Assembly: GCA_963787895.1 (NCBI GenBank)
Contig: CAWBEX010000003.1
Span: 59,792 to 123,791 of the forward strand
Length of the DNA: 64,000 nt
DNA from: Anderseniella sp963787895
Lineage (GTDB): Bacteria; Pseudomonadota; Alphaproteobacteria; Rhizobiales; Aestuariivirgaceae
Reading direction: 5' to 3'
In this document: positions 37,302 to 46,985 of the stretch, piece by piece
Position numbering within the stretch: position 1 is the first letter of the stretch
Layout of the letters: every line of letters begins with the position of its first letter
Translations under genes and position numbers: made by a program
The notes under the pieces: model-generated
What the model saw: the letters and a program-made list of their open reading frames with translations, nothing else
What the model was told of the DNA's origin: nothing
Database searches by the model: none

Positions 37302-37970
37302 ATGGTTGAAAGAACGGCAGATCACATACGGCATGCGCTGGAGCAGGACATTCTGACCGGAGAGTTCGATGACGGAACACGTTTGGATGAGGTCACCTTG
37401 TGCAACCGTTTCGGTGTGTCGCGGACCCCAGTGCGGGAAGCACTTGTGCAACTGGCGACTTCTGGTCTGGTTGAAGCCATTCCAAGGCGGGGTTCGTTTG
37501 TCAGAGTGCCGGGCTTCGTTGAAGTGGTGGAGATGTTCGAGGTCATGGGTGAGCTTGAAGGAATGTGCGGGCGGCTTGCCGCAAAACGCATCACCGATGA
37601 ACAGCTCAAGCGGCTTGAAGCGGCGTGCGTCAAGTGTGAGCGCGCTGAAAAAGCGGGGCTTGTTGACCGCTATTATCGTGAGAACGAGACCTTTCACCAG
37701 ATACTCTATGAAGCTAGCGGTAACGGGTTTCTGCGCGCTCAGGCGTTGCAACTGCAAAAGCGCCTGCAGCCATTCAGGCGTTTGCAATTGCGGGTGCGCG
37801 GGCGTCCTCGCCAGTCGCTTGATGAGCACCGGCAGATTCTGCAGATGATCGAGGCAGGCAATGCCGGGAAAACCGAAAGCCTATTGCGTGCGCACGTTAC
37901 CGTCCAGGGTGAGAGATTTTTCGATCTTATGCGTGGACTCAACAATGCAGCCTCACGGCAGGCAGGTTGA
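37302..37970 (+). CDS. matR: GntR-family (FCD) transcriptional regulator, MatR-like
   Basis: A 222-residue regulator. The winged HTH covers residues 5-66 (LEQDILTGEFDDGTRLDEVT, RFGVSRTPVREALVQLATSGLVE). The FCD ligand domain follows (VVEMFEVMGELEGMCGRLAA, YRENETFHQILYEAS, SLDEHRQILQMIEAG), and its Asp/His residues (ENETFH, DEHRQI) commonly bind a metal and a carboxylate ligand. It diverges from the malonate operon, so malonate or malonyl-CoA is the probable signal. Confidence 0.85.
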   Translation: MVERTADHIRHALEQDILTGEFDDGTRLDEVTLCNRFGVSRTPVREALVQLATSGLVEAIPRRGSFVRVPGFVEVVEMFEVMGELEGMCGRLAAKRITDEQLKRLEAACVKCERAEKAGLVDRYYRENETFHQILYEASGNGFLRAQALQLQKRLQPFRRLQLRVRGRPRQSLDEHRQILQMIEAGNAGKTESLLRAHVTVQGERFFDLMRGLNNAASRQAG

Positions 37971-38018
37971 GATGGGCCAGTGTACAATCGCTGGTAATGA
38001 TGTGGACGGCGGTTTGGC

Positions 38019-39618
38019 ATGAGAAATCTGGAACAGCCCGGCCGTTCACCTGTGCTATCGACACATGGGATGGCTGCGACTTCACATCCGCTGGCAACGC
38101 AAACTGCTGTTAAGGTTTTGCAAGATGGAGGCAACGCACTCGACGCCGCAATCGCCGCGTGCGCTGTTCAATGTGTCGTTGAACCAGAATCCACTGGCAT
38201 TGGTGGTGACTGCTTTTGTCTGTACTCGAAGAATGGGTCGACCGATATCATCGGCTACAACGGTTCGGGTCGAGCGCCGGCAGCGGCAACGGCAAATTGG
38301 TATGCGGAAAATGGCATCAAGACCATCGAGCAGCACAGCCCGCATGCGGTGACAGTACCGGGCGCAGTGGACGCCTGGCACACACTGGCAAATGACCACG
38401 GCACCCGCCAGCTTGGCGAATTGCTGGCCACAGCCATTGAGTACGCCCGCAACGGGTATCCGGTTGCATCGAGGGTCAGTGTTGATTTTGCGTTGAATGC
38501 CGGATTTCTGAAACTTGACGAAAACACAGCCCGTGTCTTCCTGCATGCTGACGGTTCGCCGTTCGAGTGTGGCGAAGTGCATCGTCAACCGGCCCTTGCC
38601 GATACGCTGGAGCATATTGGCCAGGGTTGGCCGCGACGGTTTCTATGAAGGCCCGATAGCTGAAGACATTGTCGGGCATTTGCGTGCCAGGGGCGGGTTG
38701 CATACCGTGCAGGATTTTGCCGACATGCAGGGCGAATATGTAACTCCCATATCAGCCAAATTCAGGGATCATACCATCTATCAATGCCCACCGAACGGTC
38801 AGGGTGTAATTGCCCTGTTGCTGCTCAACATCATGAGTGGTGTGACAGCCGGAACCGAAGGGCATGTGGAACTGACCCGCGTGCACCGGGAGATCGAAGC
38901 GGGCAGGCTCGCCTATCAGGACCGCAATTTCTTTCTGGCTGATCCGGACCATTCGCAGGTGCCACTGGACTGGTTGCTTTCGTCACAGCATGCAGATGAA
39001 CTGCGCAGTGCAATCGACGATGCGCGGGCGCTGGATCCGCTGCCGCGCTTCAACGCGCCGCGCCATCAGTCAACAGTCTACATCAGTGTTGTCGACAAGG
39101 ACCGCAATGCGTGCAGTTTCATCAATACGCTGTTTCACAATTTTGGTTCCGGCTTAATGGCACCGAACTGCGGTGTCATGTTGCACAATCGGGGGCAGGG
39201 GTTTGTACTTGATCCTTCTCACCCCAATTGCATTGCTCCGGGCAAGAGACCGCTTCATACGATCATTCCGGGGATGGTGGCGAAACAGGGCAAGGTGATC
39301 ATGCCATATGGCGTCATGGGTGGAGACTACCAGGCCTTTGGCCACATGCAGTTCCTGACCCGCGTATTTGATTACGGGCTGGATATTCAGCAGGCACAGG
39401 ACGCGCCGCGGTTTTTCCCGGATCCCCATTCCGGTGAAGTCGAGGTGGAAGGTACGCTGCCAGCGCGAGTGCTGGAGGGTTTGCGCGGCAAAGGTCACAG
39501 ACTTGTGCGCCCCGTCAAGCCGATCGGAGGTTCACAGGCCATTCTGATAGACTGGGAACAAGGAGTTCTCACAGGCGGGTCAGACCCGCGCAAGGATGGT
39601 TGCGCCATCGGTTATTGA
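38019..39618 (+). CDS. Gamma-glutamyltransferase-family Ntn hydrolase, frameshifted near 38625
   Basis: Two adjacent frames make one GGT-fold protein of about 532 residues. The first carries GMAATSHPLATQTAVKVLQDGGNALDAAIAA and GIGGDCFCLYSKNG, reading to LADTLEHIGQ. The second continues GRDGFYEGPIAEDIVGHLRA to the end. The autocatalytic Thr begins the beta chain at STVYISVVDKDRNACSFIN. GGT enzymes hydrolyse or transfer gamma-glutamyl groups; some relatives are cephalosporin acylases. One extra base at about 38610-38630 accounts for the break. It stands alone between matR and the LacI gene. Confidence 0.8.
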
Positions 39619-39652
39619 GCAGGGAGCAAGCTCAGTCGATCAGCGTTAGATG

Positions 39653-40693
39653 TTATGGTGCTGTCTTTATGGGCGCTACCGAACCACGCAGCATGATCGA
39701 GTGGTCGATGCACATGTGAGCGTTTGCTGGCGTGGTGCCGGTGTCAATCATGGCGATCAGGCTGTCTGCTGCCTGCACGCCGATGCGCCGGGCGGGCAGG
39801 CGCACCGTGGTCAAACCAGGTGACATGTGTGCCGAGCCGCGAAAGTCGCCAATACCAACTACAGAAATGTTGTCAGGAATGCGCAAACCAAGTTCCTGGC
39901 ATGCATAATATGCCCCGTGCGCGATAATGTCGTTGCCGCAGACAATGGCAGTCGGGGGGTTGCCGAGCATCAATTTCAATACCAATTGCTTGGCTTCGGC
40001 TATGTCATAAGAACATCGAATCCAGCGCTGCGGTGCAATTGCGACACCGGCCCCGGCGAGCGCGCGCCTGGCACCGTTGCTTCGGTCGCGAGCACGATCG
40101 TTGTTTGTTGTGTCGGGGAACAACATCGCAATGTCACGGTGGCCATTTGCAATGACATGGGTGGTGATATCAGCAGCCGCAGCTTCATTGTCAGTACCTA
40201 TACAAGGTAGCTGTGCACATGGATTATAGTTCCACACCGCCAGCACAGGGACATTTCGTTGGTCGAGCATGTTGGTGCAAACCGGATTGTGGTCAAATCC
40301 AACCAGCCCAATTCCGTCAATGCGGCGTTCCAGCAAGGAGCGCACGATGGCGACTTCCAATTCCAGATCATAACCATGGGCTGCTATGAACATGGTTCGA
40401 TCATGGGCCTGCAATCGGTTTGAAAAGGCTTCGATGAGCTCTGCAAAAATGGCGTTGTCGATTGTAGGCACCACCAGCGCCAGGGTGCCGGAAAACCGGT
40501 TGTTCAAGCTGCCAGCGGCGCGGTTGCGGATGTAACCCAGGTCAGCTGCTGCCGATTGAATCCGTTCGCGAGTGGGCTGGCGCACCATGCCGGGCTGGGA
40601 AAAACATCGCGACACAGTGGCAATGGAAACCCCTGCGCGTGCTGCCACCTCGACAATGCCTGGTGCCCCTTTGCGTGATTTCCTGCGCCTCAT
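39653..40693 (-). CDS. LacI-family transcriptional regulator
   Basis: About 346 residues. The HTH and hinge helix are in GIVEVAARAGVSIATVSRCFSQPGMVRQPTRERI...AAADLGYIRNRAAGSL, followed by a periplasmic-binding-protein-like ligand domain (LALVVPTIDNAIFAEL, VCGNDIIAHGAYYACQELG, SVVGIGDF). ATG 40693 is chosen; the frame is open to 40789. The operator between this gene and tctA suggests that it controls the divergent transporter and sauST-like operon, and perhaps itself. Confidence 0.85.
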   Translation of the reverse strand: MRRRKSRKGAPGIVEVAARAGVSIATVSRCFSQPGMVRQPTRERIQSAAADLGYIRNRAAGSLNNRFSGTLALVVPTIDNAIFAELIEAFSNRLQAHDRTMFIAAHGYDLELEVAIVRSLLERRIDGIGLVGFDHNPVCTNMLDQRNVPVLAVWNYNPCAQLPCIGTDNEAAAADITTHVIANGHRDIAMLFPDTTNNDRARDRSNGARRALAGAGVAIAPQRWIRCSYDIAEAKQLVLKLMLGNPPTAIVCGNDIIAHGAYYACQELGLRIPDNISVVGIGDFRGSAHMSPGLTTVRLPARRIGVQAADSLIAMIDTGTTPANAHMCIDHSIMLRGSVAPIKTAP

Positions 40694-40713
40694 GGGGCGA
40701 ACCTGGCACAAAA

Positions 40714-40727
40714 TGAAAACGTTTGCA
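40714..40727. promoter_or_regulatory. LacI-type operator
   Basis: TGAAAACGTTTGCA agrees with the LacI-family consensus TGnAAnCGnTTnCA at every fixed position. It lies 21 bases before the regulator start and 97 bases before tctA. Confidence 0.75.
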
Positions 40728-40823
40728 TAATCTTTTTCATTGGCTAGCGTTTGTGTCAAAAGAAAAGCCGGAATAGCTGGCCACGGCAAAAAATACTGAA
40801 CCAGAGGGGAAGAAACGGAGTCG

Positions 40824-42344
40824 ATGGAGTTTCTGAGCTACTTTGGTGGAGTGTTCGAGCCGGTGGCATTCATGCTGCTGGTTGGCGGCACTGTTGGCGG
40901 GTTGATCCTGGGTGCAACGCCCGGCTTGTCGCCTACAATGGCTGTGGCTTTGCTGATTCCGTTTACATTTCATCTGCAAGCCACCGAAGGTTTGATTCTG
41001 CTGGGTGCTGCCTACACCTCTACGGTTGCGGGCGGGGCTGTCAGCGCCATTCTTCTGAAAATTCCCGGTGCGCCAGCCAATATCGCAACCGCACTGGACG
41101 GCCACGAAATGGCGAAGAACGGTCAGGGTGCAAAGGCTCTGCACATGTCGTTCATTGCATCGGGCATAGGTGGTGTCATTGGCGTGCTGCTGCTGATTTT
41201 TCTTACGCCGCTGCTGGCAAAATGGGCGCTTGCGTTTGGATCGTCGCACCTGTTCTGGATGGCTATTCTTGGGGTGACGGTAATCGGGTCCCTGGATTCC
41301 AAGTCGTTCGTAAAAGGCCTGCTGTCCGGTTGCCTTGGCTTGTGGCTGTCGATGATCGGTTATGATGACATACAGGGTGCGCAGCGTTTCATTTTCACTG
41401 ATGCCCTTACTGGTGGAATCAACATTATTGCCGCCTTGATTGGTATTTTTGCCATCCCTCAGGTCATCGACATGTTTGCCAAGGGCCGGCGTGAGCTTTC
41501 GATTTCATCTATGCATGTCGAGAAACAGCCGCTTATGGCTTCGCTGCGTGAAACCCTTCTGTACAAGCGGGCGATCGTCATAGGCACCGTATGCGGGTCG
41601 ATTATTGGTCTCATACCGGGTGTCGGCGGGCAGATTGCCGGGCTTCTGGCTTATGACCAGTCCCGCAAGTTCTCTCCCGACAGGGACAAGTTCGGCACTG
41701 GGCATCCGGAAGGCGTGATCGCGGCGGAGTTTGCCAACAACGCCATGGTGGGCCCGTCTTTGGTGCCGCTGCTCACACTTTCGATACCGGGCAGTCCGAC
41801 CGCGGCGGTGCTGCTGGGCGGCTTGCTCATCCACGGTATCTTTCCGGGAACCGACCTGTTCGACAATCATCCCGAAGTGGCATGGACATTCATCAACTCC
41901 ATGCTGATCGGGCAAATACTCATGGTCATGTTCGGCATCTGGATTGCGGCATATGCGGCAAGGGTTGCGAAGATCCCGGCGCCGATCATGGCCTCCGCGG
42001 TACTGGTTCTCTCGCTGTTCGGGTCTTATTCAATCCAGCAATCCATGGGTGATGTGCATATCATGCTGGTGTTGGGCCTCGGCATGTTCGCGCTGGAGAA
42101 GTTCGGTTTTTCTGCCGCGCCGCTGGTACTTGGACTCATCCTGGGTCCGATTGCTGAAGCCAACTTCATTCAGGGCAGCATGATCGCCAACGCTGGCAGT
42201 GGTGTGTGGCAGTATTTCTTCACCGGTGCACTGAACCTGTTGCTGATCGCGCTTGTGATTGCTTCCCTCGTCTATAGCTTCTGGGCAACCATGGTGCACG
42301 GCAAGAAGGTTGCGGCTGCGGTGGCAGGGGAGGTGGAACAATGA
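40824..42344 (+). CDS. tctA: Tripartite tricarboxylate-type transporter large permease (TctA)
   Basis: A 506-residue TctA protein with about 12 membrane segments. Family signatures are GATPGLSPTMAVALLIPFTF, LLGAAYTSTVAGGAVSAILLKIPGAPANIATALDGH, GLIPGVGGQIAGLLAYDQS and FANNAMVGPSLVPLLTLSIPGSPTAAVLLGGLLIHGI. Together with TctB and TctC it forms a secondary transporter for a carboxylate-like anion. It heads an operon with sauST-like genes, so sulfoacetate is the suggested cargo. Confidence 0.93.
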   Translation: MEFLSYFGGVFEPVAFMLLVGGTVGGLILGATPGLSPTMAVALLIPFTFHLQATEGLILLGAAYTSTVAGGAVSAILLKIPGAPANIATALDGHEMAKNGQGAKALHMSFIASGIGGVIGVLLLIFLTPLLAKWALAFGSSHLFWMAILGVTVIGSLDSKSFVKGLLSGCLGLWLSMIGYDDIQGAQRFIFTDALTGGINIIAALIGIFAIPQVIDMFAKGRRELSISSMHVEKQPLMASLRETLLYKRAIVIGTVCGSIIGLIPGVGGQIAGLLAYDQSRKFSPDRDKFGTGHPEGVIAAEFANNAMVGPSLVPLLTLSIPGSPTAAVLLGGLLIHGIFPGTDLFDNHPEVAWTFINSMLIGQILMVMFGIWIAAYAARVAKIPAPIMASAVLVLSLFGSYSIQQSMGDVHIMLVLGLGMFALEKFGFSAAPLVLGLILGPIAEANFIQGSMIANAGSGVWQYFFTGALNLLLIALVIASLVYSFWATMVHGKKVAAAVAGEVEQ

Positions 42345-42802
42345 ACACAAGCCGCTTGCAGCATCTGTTCCCCGCATCAGCCATTTTGCTGCTTGCTCTC
42401 GTGGTGGCGTGGCTCAGCTTCACGCGCGAACCGGCTGCGGCCTTCCTGTTTCCCCGTCTGATTGCAGTTGCCATGCTGCTGCTGGCGGGGTGGAACTTTG
42501 CCAGGGCAGCCCTTGGCCTTGCCCGCATTGGTAGCGGGTTATCGCCGTCGCTGATCAGGAATATCGCACCAGGTATCATCGCCATGATGATCTACGTGTT
42601 CTTTCTGGCCAAATGGCTGGGCTTTTATGCGGCATCCATGCTGATCTTCGTGGTCATTTATTCCTTGTATGATCCGGCACCGCATTCAAAACCCGGCGCA
42701 TGGGCAAAACGCATCACAGTCGCGTTCGGCTTCATGTGCGTGATGTATCTGTTGTTCAATTTGCTCCTCAAAGTGCAAACGCCGCGAGGACTTTTCTTCT
42801 GA
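42341..42802 (+). CDS. tctB: Tripartite tricarboxylate-type transporter small permease (TctB)
   Basis: A 153-residue protein with four membrane segments (about residues 8-25, 34-58, 75-110 and 125-145). The start overlaps the tctA stop by four bases (ATGA). The pairing with TctA and TctC identifies it. Confidence 0.85.
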   Translation: MNTSRLQHLFPASAILLLALVVAWLSFTREPAAAFLFPRLIAVAMLLLAGWNFARAALGLARIGSGLSPSLIRNIAPGIIAMMIYVFFLAKWLGFYAASMLIFVVIYSLYDPAPHSKPGAWAKRITVAFGFMCVMYLLFNLLLKVQTPRGLFF

Positions 42803-42841
42803 CACTGAAAAATCAGGTCAGAAAACAAAGGGAGAAAACAC

Positions 42842-43822
42842 ATGAGAAAACTGATTACAGCATTGACGCTGTCGGTGATGGCAATGGTTGCCAGCATCGG
42901 TCTTGCGAAGGCAGGGGACTATCCTGACCGTCCGGTCTCGGTGATGGTGTCCTATGGTGCCGGCGGAGCGACTGACTTCCAGGCTCGCATTGTCACGATG
43001 ATGGCCGGAGACGAGAAACTGCTTGGCCAACCGATTGTTATCATCAACAAGCCGGGGGCAGGCGGCCGGGTCGGATGGAACTGGTTTGCCACTGAGGCCG
43101 ACGCAGACGGGTATACTCTCAGCGCTTACAATATCCCGCATTTCATTGCCCAGTCGATCGAGGGCGGGGTGAAGTACTCGGCCGCTGACTTCGAGCCGAT
43201 TGCAAACTGGGGTTCTGACCCGGCTGTGGTGATCGTTCCCAAGGACAGCCCTTACAATTCGATCAAGGAGCTGCTCGACTATGCAAAGGCAAACCCCGGC
43301 AAGGTAACTCTGTCCGGCGCAGGCCTGTTCGTGGGCCATCACATTGCGGCCCTGCAGATTGAGAAGGCCGCCGAGGTCAAGCTTGCCTATATCCCGACCA
43401 AGGGTGGCGGTGCTGCGGCCATGAAGGCTGTGATTGCCGGTGAGGTAACAGGTGGCATCAACAACCTCTCAGATGCCTTCCGTGCCCGCGAGGCAGGTAA
43501 TGTGAAGATCCTTGCCATTGCCGACAACCAGCGCAACGAGGAATTTCTCAAGGATGTGCCAACACTGAAGGAAGCCGGTTATGACGTGGATGATTCTTCA
43601 GTGAACTATCGTGGCATAATGGCGAAGAAGGGTACCCCTCCCGAGGTCATCGAGAAACTGGCCAAGGCTGTGCCTGAAATGTTTGCTCATGACCGGGTGG
43701 CGAAGCAGATGGCGGCCGGTGGATCGCCAATAAAGATCATGAGCCGTGATGAGGTTGCGAAAATGTGGGCAGATCGTCAGGCCTATCTCGCTGACCTGCT
43801 GAAAGATCTGAAGAAGCAGTAG
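42842..43822 (+). CDS. tctC: Tripartite tricarboxylate-type substrate-binding protein (TctC/Bug family)
   Basis: A 326-residue periplasmic protein with signal peptide (KLITALTLSVMAMVASIGLA, cleavage before or after KAGD) and Bug-fold signatures YPDRPVSVMVSYGAGGATDFQAR, INKPGAGGRVGWNW, LSGAGLFVGHHIAALQIEK and YIPTKGGGAAAMKAVIAGEV. AAAGGGAGAAAACAC precedes the ATG. A strong stem-loop follows the stop. Confidence 0.92.
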   Translation: MRKLITALTLSVMAMVASIGLAKAGDYPDRPVSVMVSYGAGGATDFQARIVTMMAGDEKLLGQPIVIINKPGAGGRVGWNWFATEADADGYTLSAYNIPHFIAQSIEGGVKYSAADFEPIANWGSDPAVVIVPKDSPYNSIKELLDYAKANPGKVTLSGAGLFVGHHIAALQIEKAAEVKLAYIPTKGGGAAAMKAVIAGEVTGGINNLSDAFRAREAGNVKILAIADNQRNEEFLKDVPTLKEAGYDVDDSSVNYRGIMAKKGTPPEVIEKLAKAVPEMFAHDRVAKQMAAGGSPIKIMSRDEVAKMWADRQAYLADLLKDLKKQ

Positions 43823-43841
43823 CGCGAAGACAAAAGCATTG

Positions 43842-43872
43842 CCGGTGGGAAGGGAACAAGCCTTCCCGCCGG
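43842..43872 (+). promoter_or_regulatory. Intercistronic stem-loop between tctC and sauS-like gene
   Basis: CCGGTGGGAAGG pairs with CCTTCCCGCCGG over 12 positions with one G-T wobble and a 7-base loop. No T run follows and the next ribosome binding site (GAGGAG) starts 17 bases later, so it more likely protects the upstream tctC mRNA or partly terminates than stops transcription fully. Confidence 0.6.
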
Positions 43873-43897
43873 ATCAAACATACCGAGGAGTAGTTGG

Positions 43898-45331
43898 ATG
43901 TGCGCGCAACCGGCCCTGTCCGGGCAACCAAACGATGATGAAGCGATTGTGGACGCACTGATCGAGCGTGCGCGTATTGCGCAGCGTGCATTTGAACATG
44001 GTGCAGACCAGGGACGATATGACAACGCTGCCCTGGCTGCCGCGTGGGCGCTCATGGAGCCATCGAGAAACGCTGAGCTTTCCCGCATGGCGGTCGAGAC
44101 AACCGGGCTGGGTAATGTCCGTGACAAGATCACCAAGAACCATCGCAAGACGCTTGGAGTACTGCGGGACATCAAGCACTCAAAGACAACCGGCATCATC
44201 AGTGAAAACAAGGACACCGGGATAACCGAGATTGCGCGTCCGGTTGGAGTTGTGGGTGCTGTCGTGCCATCCACCAATCCGGTTGCTACGCCAACCAACA
44301 ATGTAGTCAATGCACTGAAATGCGGTAACGCTATCATCCTGTCGCCTTCGCCCAAGGGGGCTGAGGTTTGCGCCAGGTTGCTTGGTTACATGCATGCTGA
44401 ATTCGACAAGATCGGCCTGTCATATGATCTGGTTCAAATGGTGCCAGCGCCGGTGTCAAAGGCCAAGGCCCAACGGCTCATGGAAAGGGCTGATCTTCTG
44501 GTTGTCACTGGCAGCCAGAACAATGTGCACCGGGCCTATTCATCTGGTACGCCCGCGATCGGGGTCGGGTCGGGGAATGTCGCTGTCATTGTGGACGAAA
44601 CCGCCGACATTGCCGCGGCTGCCACCAAGATTGCCGCGTCGAAGTGCTTTGACAACGCCACATCATGTTCGTCGGAAAATGCCATTGTTATTGTGGAAGC
44701 TGTGTTTGATGCATTCATGGACGAGCTGTACAAGGCAGGCGGCCGCTTGCTTGACGAGGCAGACAGCGGGAAGCTCAAGTCCGAGCTGTTTCAGCATGGT
44801 GGCTTGAGCCGCCATATCATTGCCCAGGACATTGACAAGGTGATTGCAGTTGCAGGCGTCAGGGTGGCTGATGCAGACAGCGCCAGGTTCCTGCTCATCG
44901 AAGGCACCGGCATAGGTGCGGAGCATCCGGAGTCAGGCGAGAAACTGTCGCTTGTCGCCACGGTTTACCGGGCCCGCGATTTTGACCACGCACGCCAGCT
45001 CACCAACGATATCCTGATGCATCAGGGCGCCGGCCATTCCGTCGGCATCCACACCAGCGACGACGCTCGCGCCGTGCAATTGGGCGCAGAAATGCCAACC
45101 TGCCGGGTCATCGTCAATCAGGCGCATTGCTTTGCCACAGGCGGATCATTTGACAACGGCATGCCATTTTCATTGTCGATGGGCTGCGGGTCATGGGGAG
45201 GCAATTCGATCGACGGGAATTTCAACCACAAGCATTTGATGAACATCACAAGGGTCGTGCGTCCGATTGCCGTCAACGAACCAACGCTTGACGAGATCTT
45301 TGGCAAATACTGGCAAGACGCCGGCAAATGA
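43898..45331 (+). CDS. sauS: CoA-acylating aldehyde dehydrogenase, SauS-like (sulfoacetaldehyde dehydrogenase, acylating)
   Basis: A 477-residue acylating ALDH of the AdhE-N/EutE type. PVGVVGAVVPSTNPVATPTNNVVNAL forms the cofactor region, GVGSGNVAVIVDETADI and the catalytic Cys in FDNATSCSSENAIVI follow, and GGSFDNGMPFSLSMGCGSWGGNS is near the end. SauS of the sulfoacetate pathway converts sulfoacetyl-CoA to sulfoacetaldehyde; the layout with an ANL ligase directly coupled downstream (ATGA overlap) is that of sauST. Acetaldehyde or other short acyl-CoA substrates remain possible. GAGGAG lies before the ATG. No xsc or pta gene is in the window. Confidence 0.72.
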   Translation: MCAQPALSGQPNDDEAIVDALIERARIAQRAFEHGADQGRYDNAALAAAWALMEPSRNAELSRMAVETTGLGNVRDKITKNHRKTLGVLRDIKHSKTTGIISENKDTGITEIARPVGVVGAVVPSTNPVATPTNNVVNALKCGNAIILSPSPKGAEVCARLLGYMHAEFDKIGLSYDLVQMVPAPVSKAKAQRLMERADLLVVTGSQNNVHRAYSSGTPAIGVGSGNVAVIVDETADIAAAATKIAASKCFDNATSCSSENAIVIVEAVFDAFMDELYKAGGRLLDEADSGKLKSELFQHGGLSRHIIAQDIDKVIAVAGVRVADADSARFLLIEGTGIGAEHPESGEKLSLVATVYRARDFDHARQLTNDILMHQGAGHSVGIHTSDDARAVQLGAEMPTCRVIVNQAHCFATGGSFDNGMPFSLSMGCGSWGGNSIDGNFNHKHLMNITRVVRPIAVNEPTLDEIFGKYWQDAGK

Positions 45332-46875
45332 ACGAAGCGTCCCCAGCGAAATTGGCTCTTGTTGCAGGCATGTCGATCAGGGAGCTGATTGATCTGAGGG
45401 CCGAAACGACCCCGGAAGCCATATTTCTCGTAGACCCTGAAACTGGCGAGCACACCAGCTTTGCGCAGCTGCGCGAACGCTGCATTGCGCTGGCACAGCT
45501 CATAGCCGGGCGCGGTATTGAACCGGGCATGCGTGTTGCCTACGCCATGACCAATGGACCGCTTTCTGCCACTGCCGTTCTCGGCATCATGTATGGCGGT
45601 TTCCATGCAACCGCGGTCAATCTTGTGGCAGGCAACGACACCATCTCCTATGTGCTGGAGCATTCAGGCGCGCGCCTTGTGCTAGTGCAGGAAGGAACAC
45701 GCGAGTTGATCAGCCGGGCATCAGCAAGCATGCAGCTTCCACCGGAAGTGGTTTTGCTGAACGACGACACCATTGGCATTGAAGTCAACCCGGGCAGTTT
45801 GCCCGCGGTTCAGAGCAATGCCGACGGATTGTTGATGTACACGTCCGGCACGACAGGGCGGCCAAAAGGTGTGGTGTTGAGCCATGCTAACCTGATTGCC
45901 GGCGGGATGAACGCGGCAATCGCACATGAGCTTTCTGCACGCGACCGTGCCATGTGTGTGCTGCCGCTGTATCACATCAACGGATTGTGCGTGACTATTC
46001 TGGGGCCGCTTGTATCCGGCGGCGGTGTTGTCGTTCCGCCCCGGTTTTCCGTGTCCGGCTTCTGGGCGACGATGCGCAGGTGCGGGTGCACCTGGTTCTC
46101 CGTGGTTCCGACGCAGATTTCGTACCTGCTGCACCGGCACAGCGAACATCCTGACGAGCACAAGGATATTCCCTGCCTTCGGTTCGGCAGGTCGGCGTCA
46201 GCCCCGTTGTCTCCTGATGTGCATGAAGCATTCGAGGCCAGATTTGAGTTACCAATAATCGAGACAATGGGTCTGACCGAGACGGCTGCGCAAATCCTGT
46301 CCAACCCGTTGCCGCCAGACGTGCGCAAGATCGGGTCGCCCGGGGTGGCGGTGGGCAACGAAGTCATCATCGCAGATGAGCAGCAATGCGAGGTGGCGCG
46401 CGGTACCGAAGGCGAGGTGCTGGTGCGCGGGTCCAATGTGTTGCGTTGCTATCTGTACAACGAAGAGGCCACGCGCCAGGCGCTGACCCAGGATGGATGG
46501 CTGCGTACCGGCGATCTGGGCCGCATGGACAATGATGGCTATGTCTTCATAACCGGACGACTCAAGGAGCTGATCATCAAGGGTGGGGAGAACATTGCAC
46601 CGCGTGAGGTGGACGAGGCGCTGTATTCGCACCCCGACGTTGTGGAGGCGGCCGCCTTTGCCTGTGTGTGCGAGCAATACGGCCAGCGGATCGAGGCGGG
46701 CGTCGCCGTCAGCGCGTCATCAACTGTCAGTGAACAGGACTTGCTGTCGTTGTGTCACGCGCGCATCGGGCCGTTCAAGTCGCCGGACCGGATACACTTC
46801 ATGACAGAACTGCCAAAGGGACCTTCAGGCAAGATCCAGCGCCTGCAGCTGCAGAAGCTGTTTGGTAGCGGGTAG
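45328..46875 (+). CDS. sauT: AMP-dependent ligase, SauT-like (sulfoacetate-CoA ligase)
   Basis: A 515-residue ANL enzyme with LLMYTSGTTGRPKGVVLSHANL, PLYHINGLCVTILGPLVSGG, ETMGLTETAAQILSNPLPP, WLRTGDLGRMDNDGYVF, GRLKELIIKGGENIAPREVDEAL and the catalytic Lys in GPSGKIQRLQL. It is translationally coupled to the SauS-like gene, so the two probably turn sulfoacetate into sulfoacetyl-CoA and then sulfoacetaldehyde. Assignment rests on this pairing; malonyl- or oxalyl-type ligases share the same motifs. Confidence 0.7.
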   Translation: MNEASPAKLALVAGMSIRELIDLRAETTPEAIFLVDPETGEHTSFAQLRERCIALAQLIAGRGIEPGMRVAYAMTNGPLSATAVLGIMYGGFHATAVNLVAGNDTISYVLEHSGARLVLVQEGTRELISRASASMQLPPEVVLLNDDTIGIEVNPGSLPAVQSNADGLLMYTSGTTGRPKGVVLSHANLIAGGMNAAIAHELSARDRAMCVLPLYHINGLCVTILGPLVSGGGVVVPPRFSVSGFWATMRRCGCTWFSVVPTQISYLLHRHSEHPDEHKDIPCLRFGRSASAPLSPDVHEAFEARFELPIIETMGLTETAAQILSNPLPPDVRKIGSPGVAVGNEVIIADEQQCEVARGTEGEVLVRGSNVLRCYLYNEEATRQALTQDGWLRTGDLGRMDNDGYVFITGRLKELIIKGGENIAPREVDEALYSHPDVVEAAAFACVCEQYGQRIEAGVAVSASSTVSEQDLLSLCHARIGPFKSPDRIHFMTELPKGPSGKIQRLQLQKLFGSG

Positions 46876-46935
46876 GGGGAATTTGCAACCGGCGTGCTTG
46901 TTCGCAGTGCTGATTTCTGTAACGGATTGATTTTA

Positions 46936-46985
46936 TGGTGATCCCGACTGGATTCGAACCTGTGACCCCCAGATTAGGAATCTGG
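46936..46985 (-). repeat. Partial tRNA-Arg copy (att-like direct repeat, left end of island)
   Basis: On the minus strand this reads from the anticodon arm (CCAGATTCCTAATCTGG) through the T arm to CGGGATCACCA. It differs from the intact gene at one T-arm position (accTgtg against accAgtg), which would break a stem pair. It lacks the D arm and 5' acceptor strand and is therefore not functional. Its right end abuts the IS6-type copy. Confidence 0.85.
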
